A stretch of DNA of 64,000 bases from Entomortierella parvispora (Eukaryota; Mortierellomycota; Mortierellomycetes; Mortierellales; Mortierellaceae). The stretch lies in contig OY752146.1 in NCBI GenBank assembly GCA_963573315.1, positions 1,426,001 to 1,490,000 on the forward strand, read 5' to 3'. The position numbers and the translations under genes were made by a program. Shown here one piece after another: positions 11,245-22,906 of this stretch. The stretch's first letter is position 1, and every line of letters begins with the position of its first letter. The notes below the pieces were generated by a model, which had not been told where the DNA came from, did not search any database, and worked only from the letters and a program-made list of their open reading frames with translations.

Positions 11245-13638
11245 ATGGCCACCCTTGCCTCCGCATCTCCCACCACTCCTTTGTCACCCTCTTCTCTTTC
11301 CACTCCTTCCACCCCTTCCACTCCATCACAGGTTGCTGCGGAGGCACTTCTTGATCGTGCTCGGCGGCTATCCAGCAACGCATATGAGCGTGCACGCCCC
11401 GCCTCTCCTCTGGCGTTTGCCGAGGGTGAAGAAGTCCACACCTCGACCTACTCCTCCCCAACACTCTCGCCTACATCTATTCCCCTGCACCACCAAACTC
11501 GCAGCTCATTCCAAGATTACATCAAAGACCCAAGCCGGAGGCGCTCTTCTTTGCAGCGCCCGGTCTCGTCCTCCTCTGCACGGTCAGGGTCCTCTATCCA
11601 AACCCCAGAGACGACAGACCCTTCCACAACGGGTGAATTCTTACCCCATAGAGTCAACGCCAGCACAGAGAGTGCACAGAACAATGCGCACACTCCTCCA
11701 ACTTGTCCCACCTCCAGCTCGCCCATGACGCGCCGTTCACTCACAGTCACGACTCGTCCACGGGCAATGACTCTCGAGGCTATCCGGGAGACCAAAGAGA
11801 ACACAACAGTGGCAACATCAACAACAACAACAACAACAACAGCAACAAAGGACCCCAACCATTCTGCCACGTCAACACTGCTGTCCCCAATGGACCTGCA
11901 CCGCAAACACAGAAGCGAGAACGGCAGCGGACTTGTTCTTGGAGTCCTGGAAGCACTCCGAGACGGCGAGCACTCTGGCGTGAGACAGACAGACTCAAAA
12001 AGTTCGGCGGGACAAAACGCAGCCCAACTCGACTCTGCGCCCAATGTGACCTCTCTGGCACCGCACGCTGTCGTCACCGTAAACCGCACCGTCGAGGACA
12101 AAACTGCTATGACTCGTAGCAGCACGGCACCCACGGCGGTACCGACTCTTGCTGTCACGGATGCCTGCCCTCCAGAGACCGCACAGACACCAGAGGTAAA
12201 GCAGCGGGTTTTCAAGTCTCTGATTTCCCAGGCACGATTCGAAGACATGTTTCTGACTTTGTTACAATGTCTCGCCTGTTCTCTCCTCTCTGTTCCATAG
12301 AACGCCTTGCCCGTGGCCCCAGAGACGCCATCTGCTACTGGTGCGGGCACAAGGCCACCCCAACATGATCTTGGTGCTGCATCATCCCGGACCCTCTTTG
12401 TGGAGACAAAAACCACAGAGGAGGAGCGTCCAGTCCCACCTCCCAAGCCATCGCAGGATCAATCGGAGATGAGATCTCCCATGGTCTCAACGTCCACTGC
12501 ATCCCTGCGTCGAGCAAGCCACAGCGACGGCATCTATATCCAGGACAATTCCGATATTGCTTTGGGATCGGCCACCAATGCCGCCGCATCTGCATCTGCA
12601 TCTACATCTACTTCCACCAAAACTTCTCGAAGAACAACTAAACTCTTTGGAAAGTTGGTTCCCAAGTTCCTGCAGACCTCCTTCAATCCCGCTACTGCAG
12701 GCGGAGCCTCGTCACCCCAGTCGGCATACCCTGCTTCCCCTTCCCCCATGTCCGCAATGACGCGCCCAACAAGATCAGCTAGTTTTGCTGGTGGATCGTC
12801 TAGTCCATTGGTCACCCTGAGCAGCGTCGAGGAGGTCGCTGCGGAGGCGACAAGGAGGACACAGCTGCCCGACATCCCCTCCCCTCCTTCATTTTCTGTG
12901 TCAGTGGTCAAAAGCGGCAAAGACTGGCTAGGTGCGAGCGAGGATCGACGATCACGACATAACGCTTCTTCCGATTCTATTCCCGAAGAGCCAGAGGGTC
13001 AATTCTCTGGCCGATTGACAAAGGAAGTACCAGAGCGTCCCCAAATACCATCTATCCCTCCATCGAATGGGTCCATTAATTCGATCAAGGGTCTTCAGTC
13101 CCAACCAGCCACGTCCTTGCCTGTAGAATATAGTGGCGCTGAATTCAAGGTTCAAATGGACAGGGATTATGAGGATACACGACAGGTTGATTCAAAGATG
13201 AGAGATGGTCAGAGCGATACGCAAGAACATCTCAGGAATGGACAGGGACAACGTTCACCGTATATCATTGACGACGAGGACTGTGATGATGACTTTTTCC
13301 GAAAATCTGTCCTCCGCAAGAGCTCGCGACCTCAGCGGCCACCCTTGCTGCAAACTGGATGGGGTTTGCATGGGCCAGAGAGAACACCGTCCCTGTCGAC
13401 AGCGACTTCATCTCAAGCATCCTCTGTCTCTGGATCACCCACTTCTCCAATGCAGCCCATGTTCACACCGAGCTCGGCGTCCCACCAGTCCCAAAAGGAG
13501 CATCGAGCGACGACAACACCGCAGCCTCCAGGACTGGATGAGAAGCGGTCTCGACTGCGTGATGCAGTTGGAGAGTGGCGACGCTCGTCGAGCCACTTGG
13601 GAGGTTCTATGACAGCGCCCCAGTCCCCCCAATGCTGA
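11245..13638 (+). CDS. Ser/Thr/Pro-rich low-complexity protein, function unknown
   Basis: Two exons, 11245-12195 and 12301-13638, joined at GAG|AAC, 762 aa. The protein is mostly disordered, with many Ser-Pro and Thr-Pro sites, an (AAC)n microsatellite encoding a Thr run at about residues 190-200, and a poly-Ser/Ala/Thr stretch. The most conserved-looking segment is basic and around SRRTTKLFGKLVPKFLQTSF (second exon), which could be a short binding helix. An acidic patch (DDEDCDDDFFRKS) follows later. There is no catalytic domain. Many fungal signalling or polarity scaffolds look like this, but I do not assign one. Confidence 0.75.
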
Positions 13639-13863
13639 CCTCGAACGAGAAAAAAAATTAAAATTAAAAATTAGTGGCGCAGAGTGACTGCGCACACGAA
13701 ACAACATGAAAAGAAAAGCGGTGCTTTTTTTTTTTTTTTTTTTTTTTTTTTGCAACACCCCATGGACAACATACATCCATCGGCATTGTCCTTCCCATTC
13801 TCTCATTCTCTGGTCTAATCCATCCCCCTCTTTCATGTCCAGCAACGGACAGTTACAGAGCCG
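13639..13863. repeat. short intergenic gap with poly(T) tract
   Basis: 225 bp between two plus-strand genes, containing a run of 27 or so T residues at about 13725-13751. It is probably the 3' UTR of the upstream gene and the promoter of the next. Confidence 0.6.
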
Positions 13864-16800
13864 ATGCCACGTTTACAACTAGAACCACCCTTACCACCCC
13901 CAGCCCCTCCTTACTCGGCGCTTCCCGAGGTCCTGGCCCATTCAGAGAAGAACAAGGACAATCTCGAGAACCTGATCAACAAACGCTTAAAGCATCTCGC
14001 CACCGTCGTCCCCAGTCATGCGCCCGAGCTCGACCTACCAAAGCCACGTCGGTATCGTGTTGATGAATATGGAGAAAGGTTAAGCGAGGCTTACAGCAGC
14101 TCCGTCGACACCGAAACAGCAGCAGCAGCAGCAGCAGTGGCAGCGTCAACGTCAACAGTGGCAACGTCAACAGCTGCAACCGACAATGATACGGACAATG
14201 GTCGTCAAGAAAGGACAGTGGCTGACCCAGGAAGTACAGCAGTCTCAACAATGAGCCTTCCAATCCGTTACTCAAAGTCGTGTACTGCATGTATCACTCA
14301 GGGCTTTGAGTGCTCAGGACACAAACCCATCTGTTCACAGTGCTATTATTCGTCAGCAAGGTACACCCGGACCATCATCCGACCTCGGGATTATGGCGTA
14401 GACGCCGAAGGATTCCATGGTAGTAAAGGCAGCCCAAGTGTCGGCCATGACCTTGATGCTACTGTGAAGATGTGTTCCTACCCAGTGGAACGTCCCCCCC
14501 TCATCCCAAGCTCAATCTACAGGCAACTCACAGTCGCTGCCAAGAAACTGGATCATATGCCACCCGTCATGGACGAGGGTCCCTCTCGCACAGAGCTGTG
14601 GGGCGAAACCCTCAAAAGTGTAGCAATGGCCCCGATCAAAGAGGAGAGCAACAGCGACCACAGCAAGGACGATCTCGACCTCCTGGGCGATAATGGACCT
14701 GAGGAGGAACCTTTAAGCAGGAGGCGGCAAAATCAGGATACAAAGAAGATTCATCGACCTCACTGGGAAGTCTTTTACAGAGGCATACCAATTATGGATC
14801 GAAACCCAGCCGCAACTATCGACTATGTCCTTCAAAGTCGATCCTCTATTGTTCCGCAGGCAGAGCGTAAAAAAATTCTGACTCTTGACGTGGATCTTTT
14901 GCAAGATGCGAATGAGAAAAAGAGGGTTCGTGAGTCTGATAAAGACTCTCAGATCGCGACCGACGACCCCAACAGCAACACGGAGATTGCAAAGAAAAAA
15001 GTGAAAAGCAACTACAATAAGCCCCAGATCACCGACAATTTCCTTCAGGACAGTAGCAACAGGGACTACGTGCCACGCCATGAAACGAAGGTCTGGATGC
15101 CTATGAGAGGAAACGATGATCAGGCTTTCTTTAGGCAGCCGGATGGTAGTCATTTGAAGGAGAGGGTGGCGGTTGGTCTTAGCAGGGACACTCGGGAGGC
15201 GTTGAAAAGCCAGGATCTCCGCTATACCTATAATGGTCGTAAAAATCATAAGTTGGCTCTCTACACTGCTTTCGCCCTAAATGAAAACGAGTACTGGAGT
15301 GGATTCCACTCAAAGCCAAGAATGGAGATCGAGCGGGAGACGCTTTTGGAGCAAGGTGCAACAGGACCCATTATCTTTGCCAGAAACAAACGGCATTTTC
15401 GAATCAAGAAGAGGAAGGCCGGACTTTTGCCAGAGCACCTTCCTCAATACAGGGCCCAAATGACAGAGACCTTTCGCCCCTGGGTCCCCAAGGCGGACGA
15501 CTATGTGGTTCCAAGCGCTTGCAGTAAATTCATTTCCTTGCTGTTTCTTTCTCGCTCTTCTGTCTCTAATAACCCCTACTGACTTTGTCTATGTTTTATT
15601 TTTGTGCGCATAGATCTCCCCGAGACGTCCTTCCTGCGGGCACTTCACTTTTACGCATCATACTACTATACCCATACGTACCCGTGTCCAGATGTCTTTG
15701 AAGCCATGGATCTGACGTCGCATATCGCCCTTGGAATGATCATTCAGGAGACCATATCTGATTTCGCGTTCAAACTCGGCAAGGAGGGGCAGAGGGAGGA
15801 CTGTGAAGTCTACGCGGAAAAGAAAGAGTGGGCAAGGCTGCAAAAGGAAGAGCAAGACAGGAAATCCTCGGAGATGACCTCCACTCAGAAAGGTCGTCGT
15901 CTCGATCCTCTCGACATGGATGAGAACAGCGATGCAGCCACGTCAGCAGAAGGCGATCACTCAATTCCTCCAGAAACGAACCACGCCGGCGCTTGGACCC
16001 GTTTTGGTCATCGATCTGGACGTTTGAGTAGAGAGGAGGAGGATCAGGATGAGGACTTTGACTCTGATGTTGATTCGCATCTGTCGGACTATAGCCTGAA
16101 CGACGACGATAGCGACGATGACGACGGCAATATTACGACTCGATCAAGACCAAGGAAAGTGCGACGTGTTAAAGTGGTGGACCATGATTTTTGGCCGCCT
16201 CAATCGTTGGAGGAGACGATTAAATTGTCAAGAAAACTTGCTTCGGGGGATCGCAATTGGCGGGCTCACCAGAAAAAAGCACACCCTGTCGCCGCGCCTC
16301 CAAGAGAAGTCAGGGCCAAGGCTCCAGCCAACATGGCCCCAGGGGATAGAACTCGAGCTCGAGCTCGAAACCCCCGTATAACTATTGATGATGACTCTCT
16401 GGATGATACGGATGATGATCTACGAGATGTGGAGCCATGGGAGCAAGAAGAACCACAGGAACCAGAGGAACCAGAGGGACCTGAGGAACCAGAAGAACCA
16501 AAGGAGCCGGAGGAGCCAGAGGAGCCAGAGGGGCAAGCGGCGCAGGAGGAGCAAGTGGGGCACGAGGAGCAAGAGGAAGTCAGAAATGTGGAGGGAAATG
16601 TAACCGACCTTTCCCCACCTCCTCTTGCAGAAAAACCCGTACCCAAAAAGAGGGGTCGCCCTGCAAATGCAAAGGTTCGAAAGCCCCATACAGCTGAAAT
16701 TATTGACGATGACTCTCTGGATGATACGGATGATGATCGACGACATGTGGAGCCACGGGAGCAAGAAGAACCAGAGGAGCCAGAGGAGCCCGAGGAACCA

Positions 16801-17748
16801 GAGTCCCCACCCCCTCCTGCAAAAAAACCCGTAGCCAAAAAGAGAGGTCGCCCTGCAAATGGAAAAAAGGCTCGAATGGAGGAAGAAACTGTCGCCGACC
16901 TTACTCCAGCTCCTCTAGCCAAAGAGATAACAACCAAGCAGTGGGGTCATCCCGTAGTAATCAAGCAGTGGGGTGGGCCCAAAAACAAGCAGAAGACACA
17001 GACAGAGGAAGGAACTACTGCCGACCTTACTCCAGCTCCTCTAGCCAAGGAGATAACGACCAAGCAGCGGAGTCGTCCCATAGTAATCAAAGAATGGGGC
17101 GGGCCCAAAAACAAGCAGAGGACACAGACAGAGGGAGGAACTGCCGCCGACCTTCATCCAGCTTCTCCAGCTCCTCCAGCTAAAGAGATTGTAATCAGGC
17201 AGTGGAGCAGCCCCGCAAGTAAGCGAAAGGTTCGGATGGAGGAGAAAGCTGTCGGCGACCTCCCTCCCGCCCCTCGAGAGATTGTAGTCCAGCAGGGGAT
17301 CCAGCCCATACGAAAGCGGGGGACAAGAATGGAGGAGAATATTCCCGACCTTCTTCCAGCCCCCTCAACTCCAGCCTCAGCTCCAGCCTCAGCTCTAGCT
17401 CCAGCCCCAGCTCCAGCTCCAGCACCTTCAGCTTCAAAAACTGCAACCAAGAAGCAAGGCAGGCATGTGGACAGGCAGGAGACTGCGCTGGCTGTGAGTG
17501 ACAGTGACAACGAATCGCAGGAAAACAACACCGAGATGTATGGCCACAGCAAAAAACCCGCCTGGGAGCCTGCTGTCTCTACTCGATTTGAGTCGCTCTT
17601 TGATCGAAAAGGTCGTCATCAGAATGAAGACGAAGACGAAGGTACGAGGGCTGGTCCGGTGATCTCTCAAGTTGTTCAAGACAGCTCGTCGGACGAGGAT
17701 GAAGACATTGTAGGGCCGTCAGAGGCAGAGGAGTCGGACGAGTATTAG
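13864..17748 (+). CDS. AT-hook acidic repeat protein with degenerate zinc cluster
   Basis: Exons 13864-15523 and 15614-17748 (phase-1 join), 1264 aa. Residues 139-160 hold five cysteines spaced CxxC-x6-C-x6-C-xx-C, resembling a fungal Zn2Cys6 cluster, but the sixth Cys is missing. A globular-looking region spans about 420-620 and continues across the intron (ETSFLRALHFYASYYYTHTY, then AMDLTSHIALGMIIQE). The C-terminal half is repetitive: DDDSLDDTDDD twice, runs of Pro-Glu-Glu, two AT-hook cores KKRGRPAN near residues 898 and 962, and a unit around ADLTPAPLAKEITTKQ repeated about three times. AT-hooks plus acidic tracts suggest a nuclear DNA-binding or chromatin protein. I do not recognise the family. 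Confidence 0.8.
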
Positions 17749-17962
17749 GTAGCGTCGTCCCCCATTGTACCAACAACTGTAAAAAAAAAGCATGCATGGG
17801 TCATCATACCCCCCCAACATAGATAAAAGTATTCCTGTTCAAAAACATTCCTATCTCTTTTCCCTCTTGACTTTTTTCATCCCTTTCTTCGCTCGCTATC
17901 CTTGCCCTCTTTCAGGCCCAGACATTTGCCTCTCAACACAGATTGCACTTCTTCCAAAGACT

Positions 17963-18416
17963 ATGATTCGACCAAACTTGTGGACTTTATTGTCATCTTT
18001 TTCAATTGTTCTTTTGACTGTCTCAACCACTTTTGCCGCCAGCATAGACTGTCCACGTGGAGGCTTCATGCGATGTAATAGTCGGATATAGCGTCCTTTT
18101 TGCCATTCAAGTTCCATTGGCTATTTCCACGATTGCAAAAGTTTGCCATTAAGCGATGGACTACTAAGTTTCTATTGAAAACACACAGGTGTCGATGACA
18201 GATCATATCAAATATGTGGAGGCGGAAACGGTAAGTCGCTGCTGAGAGAAGAAATATTAGCTCCAAGTTTTCTCTTGTACGCTCTCCTCGTTACTAGAAA
18301 CTGACGCCCTTTTTGTATGTATATCAGTCCACTGCCCAGGGCAAAGGGTTCGAAATCAGACTGATATTGAAGTGAAAGAGATGCCGACGAGGGGGGATGC
18401 AGCCCTCTCTTTTTGA
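17963..18416 (+). CDS. small secreted Cys-containing protein
   Basis: Three exons, 17963-18074, 18189-18230 and 18328-18416, give 80 aa with correct phases and good GT-AG borders. Residues 1-26 form a classic signal peptide (MIRPNLWTLLSSFSIVLLTV onward, cleaved after FAA). The mature part is about 54 aa with four cysteines in the pattern DCP, MRC, QIC, HCPGQ, likely two disulfides. The spacing resembles half of a small carbohydrate-binding or effector-type module. The tail (KEMPTRGDAALSF) looks disordered. It may be an apoplastic protein; function is unknown. Confidence 0.6.
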
Positions 18417-18726
18417 TTTCGTTAGTCATCCTTGTTTTTTTATTGTCTTGTTATCCAAATACCTAGCTCTGCGACACAGATGCCCCTTACGGATCAACAT
18501 CTTCGCCCTGCATTCTTTTTGGAACAAAATGTCGAGGAACCATCTGCTAGGAGTAAAAAAAAAATTGATCGTGCCAACACATCTCTCTTTTGTGAACGAA
18601 CAGCTTCATAAAAAAAAAACAATCGAGTTGGCTCTTTCAAATTTCAGGATGGGGCAACGATGTAGAACCGGTTTTATTATGACCATAGAGGACGCCCAAA
18701 GATGCGATCCTTTGCGAGGATTGCAC

Positions 18727-18910
18727 AAAAAAAAAAAAAAAAAAAAAAAAGAGCACCTTGAACTATTTTTTTTTTTTTTTTTTGGTATCTCCTGCAGGAC
18801 ATGGGCACCCCCTTTTCCCGCAGTTTTTTTTTTTTTGATTTCTATCTGGAGATGGAGAGCTGGGAACACGCACGCAGGACGAGGGCACAAGTAAAAAAAA
18901 AAAAAAAAAA
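18727..18910. repeat. cluster of long homopolymer tracts
   Basis: Within 185 bp lie A(24) at 18727-18750, T(18) at 18766-18783, T(13) at 18824-18836 and A(18) at 18893-18910. The A and T runs could pair as hairpins. They lie between the 3' ends of two convergent genes, so they may serve as 3'-end or termination signals. Confidence 0.75.
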
Positions 18911-18921
18911 GGAACGCGTGT

Positions 18922-19500
18922 TTAACAAATCTTCAAGGGAGCCGCTCCAGAGCTGACGGCAGAGCTAGCCGAACTACGATGTTGGCCCTTGAGGGAATTG
19001 GCACCTCCTGTGGTGGAACTCAAGATCCTGCCGGTCCTCAAGCCCATCTTGTTCAACTTCATCATCTTGAACTCTGCATCGCGCAATTTTGCCATCATGG
19101 GATCATATCGAGGTCGACGTTCCATGGCTTCCATTTCTTGTTGCTGCCTTTGTTCTTGCTTGAGTTGTCGCCTACTCTTGTGGTTCATGAGAGGAAGAAT
19201 GGCTGCAGAAGAAGAAGAAACGAGACCGTCATGCGTGGTATTCCGTGACCGCCCGGCTGCGGGATGCGTATGACGAGATGATGGCGACGAAGAAGGATGA
19301 TAGAGCGTCATGGAAGACGAGAGGAGATCCAAGTTGGAAACAGAAGCCGTCATCAAGTCGTCGTGGTCTGAAGGCAAGACGACCCAATCATCTTGCTGTT
19401 GCTGTTGTTCGGTGTTATCGTGGGCACCAGAGGCGGCAGTGGAGGCGGCCGTGGCATTAGCGGAGGCATCCGAGGAGCGAATCCAGGAGAGCATGAACAT
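18922..19500 (-). CDS. hypothetical protein, Gln/Ser-rich
   Basis: Single-exon frame of 192 aa from the ATG at 19500 (a second ATG lies two codons in). The first half is Ser/Ala/Thr-rich with a Gln run. The second half has a basic, charged helix around SRRQLKQEQRQQQEMEAMER followed by RYDPMMAKLRDAEFKMMKLN, which looks like a genuine conserved core and a probable coiled coil. There is no signal peptide and no known domain. Confidence 0.6.
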   Translation of the reverse strand: MFMLSWIRSSDASANATAASTAASGAHDNTEQQQQQDDWVVLPSDHDDLMTASVSNLDLLSSSMTLYHPSSSPSSRHTHPAAGRSRNTTHDGLVSSSSAAILPLMNHKSRRQLKQEQRQQQEMEAMERRPRYDPMMAKLRDAEFKMMKLNKMGLRTGRILSSTTGGANSLKGQHRSSASSAVSSGAAPLKIC

Positions 19501-20840
19501 GTTGGATAGGTGTGTTGGAGAAAGAAGGTACGGGGAAAGGGGACTGAGAGGAAGGGATTGGAAGTTTTTTTGTGTGTGTGCGTAGAGAGAAGAGTCGAGT
19601 TGATGAAGGTGAAGAGCGCGCAGGAGTTATGGTAAGAGCTGTTGAAAGAGCGAGATGTAATTTGTAAGGCTTTGTTGGTTCAGATTGCGGAATTGCTGCG
19701 GGGATTTTTTTTTAGGTGAACGAGATAAACGGGAAATGAACAGTGCAGGGTGGGTGTCACAAAGGAATATTGTTGGTTGGTATCTTGGTGAAAAAGGGAT
19801 ATAAGTGAGTTTTGCTGGAGAATCAAGAGGCGATGTGTAAATTGTGTAAGTTGTGTGTGTATGAGTGTGAGTGTGTGAGTGCAGGTGGAGGGATTGTTAG
19901 AAGGAAGAGAGAAAGAAAGAAGAGAAGAGGAAGAAAAGAAAGAGAAGCTAAAAGACATGCAAGCGCAGCCCTCCCTGGCCCGGGTCTCGTCCTATGTTTT
20001 TCTAGCCTACAATCATTGTATCCACATATCTCCCGTGATGATGCACAAGGTCAGGTGCACGCGCATCTCTATGAATTGTATTTTGAGGAATGTCCCCTGG
20101 CCTATCATCGACGAAGGTGCTCGACCACACTCCCAGACACCGACTCGTCGCCTCCTCATTGGGTCCTGAGATACCCCAAGCCTCCCGGGAGACTCTCCCC
20201 GGTCCCAGGCTCCTGTCTTAACAATGTGCCTGATGATCGCGATTACCACTTTTTTGTTGCTTGGTGTTTTCACAACAGGGCACCTAAGGAGCGACTTTTG
20301 CTTTTGAATCCAGAAAAAGAGCGCAAGGCCTAGCAGGGGTGTTTTTCCCCCTGGGCTCCCTCCCCAAAGCATGTCACTCGGAGGATGTGCAAAAAATACC
20401 CTCAGCTTGAAGGAGGGATCGAGTCATCGGAGGCGGAGGCGCACATGCCTCTCATCTAGTGTGTGGTGGTCGTCGCAGGCAGAGGCGAAGACATTAATTC
20501 TCAAACAGCGCCACAGGGGCACGTTCAATTGTGATGAAGTCATATCTTTTCTTGGCGATTTCCAGCCTGTCAGAGGAACACGCGGTCCATCCTAGGCCAA
20601 ACTAGTATTTCCTACTCAGTACTCACGACCATTCTGGAAGGTGCTTTGTCCTCGTCGCCAAATTGACCATTTCAGTCCTGAGCTTTCTAGCGTTCAAACA
20701 CTGCGTCGGTCGTCTTTGCTCCAGCGCAGAAACAAAAGTTACTCAAAAATTCCCCGAGAGTTGCTCCGGAGTGCTGTACACGTACACACTATCCTGTCAT
20801 CAGTCTCAGTAGCTTCTATATATTTGATGTATGCAAGTAT
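19501..20840. other. intergenic, no gene recognised
   Basis: About 1.34 kb between the start of the upstream minus-strand gene and the stop of the lipoate ligase. It has GT-rich and GA-rich simple sequence (19850-19950). I see no exon chain with a protein signature and no RNA gene. Confidence 0.5.
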
Positions 20841-22526
20841 TTACAGCTGCTCCTTGAGCCATTTAACCACATCCTTGATCTGCTCGGCGCCACCGGCTGG
20901 AGCTAGGACTTCTGGAGCTTCGTACATCACACGTTGGACGGCTTCATCTAAACCTTGCTCATTGTACTGTTGACCCTCCATGCCGATACCCAATGCCGTG
21001 AGGGCCAGTGATGGCATGCTGTTGGTCATGTCTGTGGACTCGATATCTGACCGAGTTATTAGACCTTCTTTCGATCGGATAGAGACATTCTAAGTAAACA
21101 AGAAAATGAGGTGTCAACATATCGGAAAAGGCATTTCAGGGGAATCCAAAAAACAAGAGTCCCACAATAACCTACCACAGAGCCCCACGAGAACTTGTTT
21201 TCTAGTTGATAAGTAAATTCTGGAGTTTGGCCATACATCCACTCCCAGGTCTTCATGTCATCCCGAATTGTTTTAACCCCTTCAACAGAATCGATTAGAG
21301 TCTCGTCCACGATGACGGGTTCGCCTTCCAGGTTCTGTCTCCACGTATCGAAGGCATACCGCTTCAAAAACTCGGTCCTGACAGCTTCACAGAACGACAT
21401 GTGGTCAATCGTAAATGACGACTCTCTCAGCCGTGTGACCGGTGACCGAACAGAGGCCACACCCTTGGTGATCAAACTCGTCTTGTTGGCATTGACACGA
21501 AGATACTGGCCCAGAGTGGAAAGGTCCGTATCGATGAGCATGGTGCCGTGATGGTATGATCGGTGTTGGATCAGTTTAAAAGCCGATCCAGAGACTTTTT
21601 TACCGTCCAGCACAATGTCATGTCGCTCGTTCACGATTGCTGGGATATCCAATTCATGCAAAGCTCGACAAATCAGATCTACGTTGGTCCTCCGGTCAAA
21701 AACCGCTCTGGGCATCATGATTGAATAGTTGGTATTGCCCATGTCCTGAATAGGGAGGACGGTCACTCTATCAGTACCATTGCTCTTGCAACTTGTGAAC
21801 CAGAATGTCTTTTAGATCCGACTACTTACATGATACACTGTTCCGCCGCCACTCTTGCGCCTAACAAACGGTACTCCATCTTTTGCCATTTGCTTCAAAT
21901 TGCATTCCTTCCATGGGTTCTAAGTGTACAGTTTGAAAAGAAAATGTGCTTAGATTCATGGAGCACTAGAACGTGTACGACATCGTCCCTGATTCTCGTA
22001 CCTGATTTCTTCCAATGATGACGGATTTCGAGTTGCGGTACAGGAATAGAATATAGGTTGCTGGGTCCGAGTTTCTGAACAGCCTATTGTGTTTTTAGAT
22101 GATATATGTCCCAAACTGCAACATCAGCACCACTGACAATATCTCCTCGGCCCAATCCCACTATTTTCGATCAGCCTTACCATTCTTCAAACGCGAGGTT
22201 GGACCACGGATCACTGGTTTTGGAGATATACGTTGCCACCTACAGGTAGATATCTCTAGCGTTACTCATCGGTGGACTCTTGACATTTTCCATGGATTGT
22301 AGACTTGTCTGCGAGCTCTTACTTTGAAGTTTCCTTGAGCGTTCTTTGTAGATAGAGGTTGCGATCCTTCCGTTGCAGTCGAGTCCGAACTAGAGAAACT
22401 CCTTCGGCACAATGAGTGACTTCCTGTGAGCCATGCCGGTATGAGGCGGTGTCTTGCTACTGTCCGTGGTACCCTTGAAGCGAAGTGGCATCCCAGCAGA
22501 GGGAGCAATGGGCTTGGATGCAGCAT
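20841..22526 (-). CDS. mitochondrial lipoate-protein ligase A (LplA/Aim22 type)
   Basis: Attaches lipoate to lysines of 2-oxoacid dehydrogenase and glycine-cleavage subunits in the mitochondrion. Exons (minus): 22526-22323, 22239-22181, 22083-22002, 21919-21830, 21745-21176, 21089-20841; 417 aa, phases all consistent. The N-terminus (about 45 aa) is basic and Ser/Arg-rich, a mitochondrial presequence. The ligase fold shows [24 protein letters not shown], the lipoate-binding [12 protein letters not shown] and the catalytic Lys loop [11 protein letters not shown]. The C-terminal accessory domain is short. The start codon lies only 47 bp from the transposon at 22574-27459, so its native promoter has been displaced. 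Confidence 0.93.
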
Positions 22527-22564
22527 TCAATTGAACAAGTGGGAAGTTAATGCGAGAGATGCAG

Positions 22565-22573
22565 GCCTCTCCT
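22565..22573. repeat. target-site duplication, left copy (GCCTCTCCT)
   Basis: Nine bases GCCTCTCCT directly abut the left terminal repeat and recur exactly after the right terminal repeat at 27460-27468. This is the footprint of a cut-and-paste insertion with a 9-bp staggered cut. Confidence 0.93.
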
Positions 22574-22906
22574 TAGGCTCGACCCATCCTTTGCTCAAGC
22601 GCTTAAGGGCTTCCACCTCCCTACTCACGTGACGGAAGGCTCCAGATTGCTTTCACAAAGGCTGGTAAAAGAGTTGCCACTTTTGGCTGGAAAGTCCTAT
22701 AAGGAAGGCGCACAAACCCCATGCAATAAATTACATGCTGTAGAAGCCTGAATACTCCAATCATGCATACACGTGACTATAAGCTGCAACACGTGACTCT
22801 GATCCATTCGTTTGTCCAACGGTCAAAAAAAAACGGGAAAAAACGCGGCCATGTCCTCATCCCATTCACTCGCTGAATTCGCCCCCATTCGAGTCTGCTA
22901 TGGTCG
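22574..22906 (+). repeat. left terminal inverted repeat, 333 bp
   Basis: Starts TAGGCTCGACCC and ends at ATGGTCG. I compared it base by base with the reverse complement of 27127-27459 and found no mismatch over 333 bp. It contains three CACGTG palindromes (22626, 22770, 22790) and supplies the promoter, leader and first codons of the helicase gene. Confidence 0.95.

Noticed and set aside
11517-12446. 309-aa minus-strand open frame
   Set aside because: It overlaps the Ser/Thr/Pro-rich plus-strand gene and is simply its antisense; no signature of its own.
14278-14342. Functional Zn2Cys6 transcription-factor domain
   Set aside because: Only five of six cysteines are present and the basic residues usual between Cys2 and Cys3 are missing, so I call it degenerate.
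16266-16937. 223-aa Ser/Gly-rich minus-strand open frame
   Set aside because: Antisense of the PEEPEEP repeat region; its composition is a mirror of that repeat.
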